From Candidatus Gastranaerophilales bacterium (GTDB lineage: Bacteria; Cyanobacteriota; Vampirovibrionia; Gastranaerophilales; CAJFVJ01): DNA of 7,418 bases. The stretch lies in contig JAQUTS010000084.1 in the NCBI GenBank assembly GCA_028694275.1, positions 1 to 7,418 on the forward strand, given 5' to 3'. Under the pieces are notes generated by a model. The model ran no database searches and was not told the DNA's origin. It saw only the letters and a program-made list of their open reading frames with translations. A program made the position numbers and the translations under genes. Shown piece after piece: positions 1 to 5,668 of the stretch (the stretch's first letter is position 1; each line of letters opens with the position of its first letter).

Positions 1-749
1 CTTCTGTTACTCCTGTCTCGCAGTTTTATTTCCAACAGGCGTTCAATAATGTTTTGTTTGGCAAATGGCAAAAAATAGCAGACGGTTATGGCAAAATGGT
101 TTTGGGTTACTTTGGCAAAACTCCTTGTGAGCCAGATAGTGCTATTGTTAAGCTTGCTTCCGAGCAGCTTGGACTTGAGCCTACTACAGAACTTGTTGTT
201 GATTTGAATGATAAAGATTCTTCCAAAGGTATTGAATCTGCCAAGAAAATGCTCGCTGATGCGAATCTTGAGCAAACGGAAGAAAATATTTTCATCGCGG
301 CTGCTTGTAAAGAAAAAGGAATTATGTTCTTACAAGGCAAAGCTACTGTCGGGGTGAGAAAAAATGAAGCCAAAAAAGAAGCTTCTGCACCAAGTGCTGA
401 TGGTTATACTGTTACGGTTGGTGGCTCCAAATTTGCAGTTAAGATTGAAAATAACAAAGCTGTAGTTAACGGCAAAACATATGATATTTCGGTAATTGAC
501 GGTATTGAAGAAGTTTCTGCCTCATCATCTGCTGAGGGGACACCTATTAAGGCAGCTTTGCCCGGTAATGTAATCAGAACTTGCGTGGGCGTGGGCGATT
601 CGGTTGAAGAAGGTGATGTACTTTTGGTTATTGAAGCTATGAAAATGGAAACAGAAATCAAATCACCTTCATCAGGTACTGTTCAATCTGTGGAAGTTGC
701 CCAAGGCGATAAAGTTTCTACAGGCCAAGTTTTAGTGACTTTAGGATAG
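1..749 (+). CDS. oadA: Oxaloacetate decarboxylase alpha subunit (PycB-type carboxyltransferase with biotin carrier), 5'-truncated
   Basis: This is the C-terminal part of the subunit that moves CO2 from oxaloacetate to its own biotin, giving pyruvate and carboxybiotin for the membrane pump OadB. The gene enters from the left edge. The first full codon is at position 3 and the frame stays open to TAG at 747-749 (248 residues). The TTG at 54 is not the start, because residues before it (VTPVSQ, then QAFNNVLFG) already match the end of the carboxyltransferase domain, as does the later GYFGKTP. A short Lys/Ala/Ser/Pro linker near 363-404 leads to a C-terminal biotinyl domain (about 540-746). Its EAMKMET motif has the biotin-accepting lysine at codon 642-644, 35 residues from the C-terminus as usual for biotin carriers. 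Carboxyltransferase and carrier on one chain favour OadA/PycB over the split methylmalonyl-CoA decarboxylase arrangement, and adjacent oadB supports this. Exact substrate remains inferred. Confidence 0.88.
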   Translation, partial: SVTPVSQFYFQQAFNNVLFGKWQKIADGYGKMVLGYFGKTPCEPDSAIVKLASEQLGLEPTTELVVDLNDKDSSKGIESAKKMLADANLEQTEENIFIAAACKEKGIMFLQGKATVGVRKNEAKKEASAPSADGYTVTVGGSKFAVKIENNKAVVNGKTYDISVIDGIEEVSASSSAEGTPIKAALPGNVIRTCVGVGDSVEEGDVLLVIEAMKMETEIKSPSSGTVQSVEVAQGDKVSTGQVLVTLG

Positions 750-754
750 GGAGG
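748..754 (+). promoter_or_regulatory. oadB Shine-Dalgarno overlapping the oadA stop codon
   Basis: AGGGAGG lies 4 bases before the ATG at 759 and shares its first two bases with the oadA TAG. Ribosomes finishing oadA are therefore placed on the oadB start, which suggests translational coupling of the two pump subunits. It also fixes the oadB start. Confidence 0.75.
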
Positions 755-758
755 CAAT

Positions 759-1931
759 ATGCAATTAACTGAAGGATTAATCAAATTATGGGAATCAACA
801 GGTCTTTATAATATTGTCGCTCCTGCTGATCCTACAATAACAAATACGACAGAACAATTTTTACATCAATTCGGAAACCCGATTATGCTTTTGATTTGCT
901 TGGGCTTTTTGTGGCTCGGCATCAAAAAACAATTTGAACCTTTACTTTTGGTTCCTATTGCTTTTGGCGGATTGCTCTCTAATATCCCTGTTGCAGGGAT
1001 TGCAGAACCGGGTGGGTTTTTGAATATTATCTACGAAGCAGGTATCCACCAAGGGTTATTCCCTTTGATGATATTTATGGGTGTGGGTGCAATGACGGAT
1101 TTTGGTCCTCTTATTGCAAATCCAAAGACTGCCTTGCTTGGCGGTGCTGCTCAGTTTGGTATTTTTGGTGCATTACTTTTGGCATTATGCGTTTTTGGGT
1201 TTACCCCTGAGCAAGCAGGTGCTATCGGTATTATCGGTGGGGCTGATGGTCCTACATCAATTTTTGTTACAACAAAACTCGCTCCCGAACTTTTGGGTGC
1301 AATTGCTGTAGCTGCATATTCTTATATGGCTTTGGTGCCTGTTATTCAGCCGCCTATTATGAAACTTTTGACAACTGATGAAGAGCGCAAAATCGAAATG
1401 ACACAACTAAGAGATGTTTCTAAAAGGGAAAAAATATTATTTCCTTTGGTTGTTTTGTTTTTGTGTATTATTTTATTGCCTTCAGCTTGTCCTTTGTTGG
1501 GTGCGTTGACGTTTGGTAATTTGTGTAAAGAATGCGGCGTTGTTGAGAGGCTTTCTGAAACTATGCAAAATGCCTTGATTAATATCGTTACTATTTTTTT
1601 GGGATTGTCTGTCGGGTCAAAGTTGTCCGCAGATCAGTTTTTGACAACGCAAACATTGTTTATTATGTTGCTTGGTATTATCGCTTTTGCTGTTGCCACA
1701 GCTGCAGGGGTAATTATGGCGAAGATAATGAATTTGTTTTCTAAAAACAAAATCAACCCTCTTATCGGTTCAGCGGGAGTTTCTGCTGTTCCCATGGCCG
1801 CAAGGGTTTCCAATAAGGTCGGTTTAGAGTATAATTCTCAAAACTATCTTTTGATGCACGCGATGGGGCCTAATGTATCAGGGGTAATTGGCTCAGCTGT
1901 AGCCGCAGGGGTGCTTTTGGCCCTACTGTAA
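759..1931 (+). CDS. oadB: Na+-translocating oxaloacetate decarboxylase beta subunit
   Basis: This integral inner-membrane subunit decarboxylates carboxybiotin on OadA and uses the energy to export Na+. The 390-residue protein has many hydrophobic segments (roughly 37-54, 59-77, 97-112, 124-147, 177-197, 225-250, 270-286, 297-325, 366-390) and no cleavable signal peptide. The hallmark GGADGPTS is at 160-167. Compared from memory with Klebsiella OadB, the functional residues Asp203, Tyr229, Asn373, Gly377, Ser382 and Arg389 map with a constant offset of 40 to Asp163, Tyr189, Asn333, Gly337, Ser342 and Arg349, and all are present. The start ATG has a strong ribosome binding site 9 bp after oadA. 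The family also includes the beta subunits of methylmalonyl-CoA and glutaconyl-CoA decarboxylases, so the substrate follows from the alpha subunit and the neighbouring PEP carboxykinase. No gamma subunit gene is visible. Confidence 0.95.
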   Translation: MQLTEGLIKLWESTGLYNIVAPADPTITNTTEQFLHQFGNPIMLLICLGFLWLGIKKQFEPLLLVPIAFGGLLSNIPVAGIAEPGGFLNIIYEAGIHQGLFPLMIFMGVGAMTDFGPLIANPKTALLGGAAQFGIFGALLLALCVFGFTPEQAGAIGIIGGADGPTSIFVTTKLAPELLGAIAVAAYSYMALVPVIQPPIMKLLTTDEERKIEMTQLRDVSKREKILFPLVVLFLCIILLPSACPLLGALTFGNLCKECGVVERLSETMQNALINIVTIFLGLSVGSKLSADQFLTTQTLFIMLLGIIAFAVATAAGVIMAKIMNLFSKNKINPLIGSAGVSAVPMAARVSNKVGLEYNSQNYLLMHAMGPNVSGVIGSAVAAGVLLALL

Positions 1932-1938
1932 AAATATT

Positions 1939-1950
1939 TAATTATAATTA
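1939..1950 (+). promoter_or_regulatory. AT-only palindrome containing a TATAAT hexamer, upstream of pckA
   Basis: TAATTATAATTA is a perfect 12-bp palindrome in the 48-bp oadB-pckA gap, and bases 1943-1948 read TATAAT, a consensus -10 box. No good -35 lies 16-18 bp upstream; the best is TTGGCC at 1917-1922 with a 20-bp spacer. It could be a secondary pckA promoter or an operator, or simply chance in AT-only sequence. Read-through from oadB is equally possible because no terminator separates the genes. Confidence 0.25.
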
Positions 1951-1964
1951 GATTAATATAAATC

Positions 1965-1974
1965 AAAAAGGAGA
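1965..1974 (+). promoter_or_regulatory. pckA ribosome binding site
   Basis: AAAAAGGAGA ends 5 bases before the ATG at 1980. This near-consensus Shine-Dalgarno sequence sets the start codon and suggests strong translation. Confidence 0.8.
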
Positions 1975-1979
1975 AATCA

Positions 1980-3638
1980 ATGAGTACAAAAGAATTTTTT
2001 ACAAACTCGGAAGAGTTGAAAGCGATTATGTCGCCGGCTCGAGCTACTTTGACAGCACCATTTTTCGGCAATAATGTCGAACAAATTAAAACTGTATCTG
2101 AAGCTTACAAATTGGCAAAAGAAAGCCTTGGTACAATCGAACTTACGGGTATGCCTGTTTTTGAACCTGAAAAATTGGGTTTGCCTCAAGGTGCCAATCA
2201 GTTATTGTTCAATGACGGTACAGTAGTTGGCCGTTGTGCCGCTGCAAGAAAAATCGTCGGCGAACCCGGATGCGATATGCCGTATTTGTTGCCTATTATT
2301 CGTGAAGCTGTATATGGTACACGCGATAAGTTGATGTACAAAACAGAAACTGTTGTAGGATTGGAAAATGACTTTATGATAAAAGCTCATTTGTTGATTC
2401 CTGCAGGCTTTGAAAATGTAATGTATTCTTGGATGTTAAACTTCCAATACATCAATGAAGCATACGCTCAAATGTATGCTGATTCAAGAGAAATCAATGA
2501 AGGAGATATTTATGTATTCTCTGATCCTGATTGGACTCACCCTGATTTCCCATACGGATTGACTTTCTTTGATCCAAAACATAACTGTGCGGCTATTTTG
2601 GGTATGAGATATTTCGGAGAACACAAAAAAGGTACTTTGACACTTGCTTGGGGTGCTGCAGCACGTAATGGCTACGCATCATGCCATGGCGGTATGAAAA
2701 GATACAACCTTGACGGTAAATCATATCAAGCGGCTGTATTCGGTTTGTCAGGTTCAGGCAAATCAACTATCACGCACGCAAGACACAATGACAAATACGA
2801 TATTACCGTTCTTCATGATGATGCATTCATTATCAATGTTCATGACAAATATACTATCGCATTAGAACCTGCCTATTTTGACAAAACTCAGGATTATCCG
2901 ATGGGATGTGAAGATAATAAATTTATTTTGACTCAACAAAACAACGGTGCTATCGCAATGGCTGATGGTAAAGTTTACTCAATCACAGAAGATATGAGAA
3001 ACGGAAACGGCCGTGCGGTAAAATCAAAACTTTGGTCACCAAACCGTGTAGACAGAGTTGATGAACCAATCAACGGTATTTTCTGGTTGATGAAAGACCC
3101 GACAATTCCACCTGTATTGAAACTCTCAGGAGCTTCTTTGGGATCTGCTATGGGTGCTACTTTGGCAACTAAGCGCTCAAGTGCGGAAAGACTTGCTAAA
3201 GGTGTTGATCCAAATGCATTGGTAGTTGAGCCATACGCTAACCCATTCCGTGTGTATCCTCTTGAGATGGACTACACAAGATTTAAGCAGCTTATTGAAG
3301 ATGGAGTTGATTGCTACATCTTGAATACAGGTGACTTTATGGGCACGAAAGTTCAACCAAAACATACATTGGGTATTATTGAAGCTATCGTTGAAGGCAC
3401 TGCAAAATTCGAAAAATGGGAAAATTTCTCAGATATTGAAATTATGCATATCGACGGATTTGACGCTTCTTTCTCAAATACTGAATATGCACAGCAGTTT
3501 GTCGCTCGTATGAAAGACAGAATCAACTTTGTTGAATCAAGAGAAACTGAAAAAGCCGGTTTGGACAAGCTTCCTGCTGATGCTTTAGAAGCTCTTAAAA
3601 AAGTTATTGAAGAGGCTAAAACTACTGTTAAAGCTTAG
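1980..3638 (+). CDS. pckA: Phosphoenolpyruvate carboxykinase, ATP-type (divergent)
   Basis: This cytoplasmic enzyme interconverts oxaloacetate + ATP and phosphoenolpyruvate + CO2 + ADP, feeding gluconeogenesis or, in reverse, PEP carboxylation. The 552-residue length is close to the usual 520-550. Visible motifs in family order are RYFGEHKKG (210-218, metal/substrate lysines, compare WYGGEMKKG in E. coli), SCHGG (234-238, His236 as probable metal ligand), the PEPCK P-loop GLSGSGKST (255-263) and the kinase-2 acidic pair HDD (279-281). Two features differ from the textbook enzyme: the P-loop is GSGKST rather than GTGKTT, and the N-terminal GRSPKDK substrate motif is absent, with only VGRC at 83-86 as a possible counterpart. 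It therefore belongs to a divergent branch. The ATG is fixed by a strong ribosome binding site. It follows oadB by 48 bp and ends at a strong terminator, so it probably shares transcripts with oadAB. Nucleotide preference (ATP versus GTP) is inferred. Confidence 0.9.
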   Translation: MSTKEFFTNSEELKAIMSPARATLTAPFFGNNVEQIKTVSEAYKLAKESLGTIELTGMPVFEPEKLGLPQGANQLLFNDGTVVGRCAAARKIVGEPGCDMPYLLPIIREAVYGTRDKLMYKTETVVGLENDFMIKAHLLIPAGFENVMYSWMLNFQYINEAYAQMYADSREINEGDIYVFSDPDWTHPDFPYGLTFFDPKHNCAAILGMRYFGEHKKGTLTLAWGAAARNGYASCHGGMKRYNLDGKSYQAAVFGLSGSGKSTITHARHNDKYDITVLHDDAFIINVHDKYTIALEPAYFDKTQDYPMGCEDNKFILTQQNNGAIAMADGKVYSITEDMRNGNGRAVKSKLWSPNRVDRVDEPINGIFWLMKDPTIPPVLKLSGASLGSAMGATLATKRSSAERLAKGVDPNALVVEPYANPFRVYPLEMDYTRFKQLIEDGVDCYILNTGDFMGTKVQPKHTLGIIEAIVEGTAKFEKWENFSDIEIMHIDGFDASFSNTEYAQQFVARMKDRINFVESRETEKAGLDKLPADALEALKKVIEEAKTTVKA

Positions 3639-3662
3639 TTTTAGTTAATTCATTAATTATAA

Positions 3663-3690
3663 AAAAAGCCTCCGTTTTTGGGGGCTTTTT
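3663..3690 (+). terminator. Rho-independent terminator after pckA
   Basis: AAAAAGCCTCC (3663-3673) pairs with GGGGGCTTTTT (3680-3690) in an 11-bp stem with one G-T wobble and a 6-base loop, followed by T-rich DNA. It lies 24 bp after the pckA stop. The A-run on the left arm could let it act in both directions. It separates the oad-pck block from the trehalase gene. Confidence 0.88.
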
Positions 3691-3827
3691 GTTTGCTTTC
3701 AAAGTATTTTTTGTAAGAGCTGTTTTTTTGTAATGTAAATTTTTATTGAATTAATAAATAAAAATAGCAAGTTTTAAGCGTGTTTTGACTTGTATCATTT
3801 ACTCATAATGTGTGCGGGTAAGAAAAA
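3691..3827. other. AT-rich spacer before the trehalase gene, with small repeats
   Basis: No gene is seen here. TTTTTTGTAA occurs twice in direct orientation (3707-3716 and 3724-3733, 17-bp offset). A 9-bp AT-only inverted repeat (3739-3747 with 3757-3765, 9-base loop) follows. Both are weak evidence, given the base composition. A candidate promoter is listed separately. Confidence 0.5.
3785..3811 (+). promoter_or_regulatory. Weak candidate promoter for the trehalase gene
   Basis: TTGACT (3785-3790) is a good -35 box. The only plausible -10 boxes are badly spaced: TAATGT at 3806-3811 with 15 bp, or CATAAT at 3804-3809 with 13 bp. If used, transcription would begin only about 10 bases before the GTG start, giving a nearly leaderless mRNA, which fits the poor ribosome binding site. 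Confidence 0.25.
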
Positions 3828-5507
3828 GTGAAAACAACTTTTCCTTTTGGTCTTCAAAAAATAAATATTTTGACCCCTAAAAGTCAGCGGTCTTGCTATG
3901 AACAGTCAATAAAATCTTCTAAAGTTTTTAATGATCCTGTTTTAAAAAAACTATTTGCAAGCAATAAGGCTCTTAGGAATCTTGGGCTGGATCCTGATAA
4001 CAAATTTTATGCTGATTTGATACCCAAAGATAATTTTAAAAGCAAATTAAGTTATTATTACGAAGTGGCAAAAATAAAACTTTCTAGTTCTAGAAAAAGT
4101 CTTGCCAAGCGGATTGGCAGTTATTTGGATAATCATTTCAATCCTCCTAATGATGAATTAATCAAAGTCGAACTCCCTAAGGCAAATATAGATTATGGGG
4201 TATTAAAGAGCGAAATTTCAAAAAGTACTTTGTTGAAAGACAGGGCTCAAGATTATACTGAGGCTGCTAAATATATTGACGACAATTGGGGGAATTTGTA
4301 TCGCAGAACTCCTGAAACTACAGATAGTTCGCTTATTCCTTTGCCAAAACCTTTTGTCGTACCGGGTGGCAGATTCCGCGAAATCTACTATTGGGACAGC
4401 TATTTTACAACATTAGGTTTGAATCGCTCTAAAAGATCTTCTGTTTCTGAAGATATGACAGAAAATTTTCTGCATCTTGTTGATAAGTACGGTTTTATTC
4501 CGAATGGAAATAGAACTTATTACTTGAGCAGATCACAGCCGCCTGTTTTTGGCCTGATGGTTGATGAGCTAAAGGACGGTAAATCAAAAGAATGGCTTGG
4601 CAAATACTATAACGGCGTAAAAAAAGAATATGATTTTTGGATGAAGCCTGATGAGCATTATGTCAGCGAAGTCGGGTTGAATAGGTTTTTTGATTCCAAA
4701 GATACAAAAAGAATAGAATCTTTTGGTGATGATAATAAAAACATGAAACATGTGCCCAAGAAATTTTATCAAAATGAAAGAGCTATTTGTGAATCAGGTT
4801 TAGATTTTTCGAAAAAATATTCTGATGGCCCATTGAATGTTATACCTATTGAATTAAACAGTCTGCTATATAAATACGAAACATTGCTCGGTGATTGGGC
4901 AATGGAATTGGGCAAGCCAAATGAGTCAAAACTTTGGCAAAAAAGGGCCCAGACTCGCAAAGAAAATATGTTTAAGTATTTATATGATGAAAAAACAGGT
5001 GTTTTTAAGGATTATAATTTCAAGAAAAAAAACTTCACCAATACTGATAATTTGATGATGAATTTTCCTTTGTTTGTTGGTTTGTTGTCCAAGGATAATC
5101 CTAAAGAGCTCAAAATAGCAAGCAATATCAAAAACTTCACTGTAGAAAATTTTGAAAAGCCGCATGGAGTTATTTTGCTAAAAGAAGACGCTGTTCTTGA
5201 TGAAAATGCCTTTATAAAAAAAGAAGCAAATGAATATCAATGGGATAGTCCTAACGGTTGGGCTCCTTTGCAATATATAACTGCTAAGGGTTTTGAAAAT
5301 TACGGTTTTGAAGATGATTCCAACAGGATAATGAAAAAATGGTTGGATCTTAATACTGATATGTTTAAAAAAGAGGGTAAGTTTTTTGAAAAATATAACG
5401 TGGTTTCAAAAGATGAAAACGCAAAAACTTGTTACCCCGAGCAAGATGGTTTTGGCTGGACAAACGGTATTTATTTGGAATTTTTGCATAATCTGAAATC
5501 CAAATAA
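3828..5507 (+). CDS. Trehalase, glycoside hydrolase family 37
   Basis: This enzyme hydrolyses alpha,alpha-trehalose to two glucose molecules. The 559 residues carry both trehalase signatures: PGGRFREIYYWDSY (179-192) and QWDSPNGWAP (471-480). Further matches to E. coli TreA, recalled from memory, are IPNGNR (224-229), SRSQPP (234-239), RIES (295-298), ESGLDFS (322-328, Asp326 as catalytic acid) and FFEKYNV (519-525, Glu521 as catalytic base). Glu511 of TreA appears to be Cys535 here (CYPEQDGFGWTNG), and the usual SGWD reads SGLD. No signal peptide is seen, so a cytoplasmic enzyme is likely. The first 50 residues or so have no recognised match. The GTG start is forced: an in-frame TAA sits at 3819-3821 and no in-frame ATG occurs until residue 210. 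The ribosome binding site is poor (GGTAAG). A terminator precedes the gene and another gene follows after 161 bp, so it is probably transcribed alone. Confidence 0.92.
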   Translation: MKTTFPFGLQKINILTPKSQRSCYEQSIKSSKVFNDPVLKKLFASNKALRNLGLDPDNKFYADLIPKDNFKSKLSYYYEVAKIKLSSSRKSLAKRIGSYLDNHFNPPNDELIKVELPKANIDYGVLKSEISKSTLLKDRAQDYTEAAKYIDDNWGNLYRRTPETTDSSLIPLPKPFVVPGGRFREIYYWDSYFTTLGLNRSKRSSVSEDMTENFLHLVDKYGFIPNGNRTYYLSRSQPPVFGLMVDELKDGKSKEWLGKYYNGVKKEYDFWMKPDEHYVSEVGLNRFFDSKDTKRIESFGDDNKNMKHVPKKFYQNERAICESGLDFSKKYSDGPLNVIPIELNSLLYKYETLLGDWAMELGKPNESKLWQKRAQTRKENMFKYLYDEKTGVFKDYNFKKKNFTNTDNLMMNFPLFVGLLSKDNPKELKIASNIKNFTVENFEKPHGVILLKEDAVLDENAFIKKEANEYQWDSPNGWAPLQYITAKGFENYGFEDDSNRIMKKWLDLNTDMFKKEGKFFEKYNVVSKDENAKTCYPEQDGFGWTNGIYLEFLHNLKSK

Positions 5508-5545
5508 TTTCTTTTTTGCATGCAAAAATTGATTTGTTGCAAAAA
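5481..5545. repeat. Cluster of four TTTTTGCA/TGCAAAAA elements
   Basis: The 8-mer TTTTTGCA occurs at 5481-5488 (inside the trehalase 3' end) and 5513-5520. Its complement TGCAAAAA occurs at 5521-5528 and 5538-5545. The middle two abut to form a perfect 16-bp palindrome. The last copy overlaps the candidate -35 box upstream of the ABC-F gene. The arrangement is what a binding site for a dimeric regulator could look like, but no regulator is known. Confidence 0.35.
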
Positions 5546-5561
5546 TAGTATACGATATATT
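5534..5561 (+). promoter_or_regulatory. Candidate sigma-70-type promoter for the ABC-F gene
   Basis: TTGTTG (5534-5539) and TATATT (5556-5561) are separated by 16 bp; an alternative -10, TATTAT at 5558-5563, gives 18 bp. The transcript would start near 5568-5570, giving a leader of about 100 bases in which no convincing attenuator, leader peptide or riboswitch was recognised. The rest of the 161-bp gap holds nothing else that can be supported. Confidence 0.4.
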
Positions 5562-5668
5562 ATGCTGTTTGAAAATTCGGCTGATTTTTCGTGGTTTTCG
5601 TTATATGATATTAGTCACTGTAGCTTTTTAATTATGAAAACTGATCATGAGAAGACAAGGAAAAGATA

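Noticed and set aside
404..661. Minus-strand open frame opposite oadA
   Set aside because: It lies entirely opposite the strongly supported biotinyl region and its product shows no family motif.
54..749. TTG at 54 as a genuine start of a 231-residue protein
   Set aside because: The frame is open to the left edge and the residues encoded before position 54 match the carboxyltransferase domain, so the gene is cut by the window.
1102..1311. Second plus-strand reading frame inside oadB
   Set aside because: It is an out-of-frame, leucine-rich shadow of membrane-protein coding sequence without a convincing ribosome binding site.
3739..3765. AT-only inverted repeat as a second terminator or attachment site
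   Set aside because: It is a 9-bp stem of only A and T, likely by chance in this spacer, with no T-run, no tRNA nearby and no integrase gene.
5513..5528. Palindrome TTTTTGCATGCAAAAA as terminator of the trehalase gene
   Set aside because: It has no loop and would form only a weak A-T hairpin with no T-run after it, so a protein-binding palindrome is the better reading.
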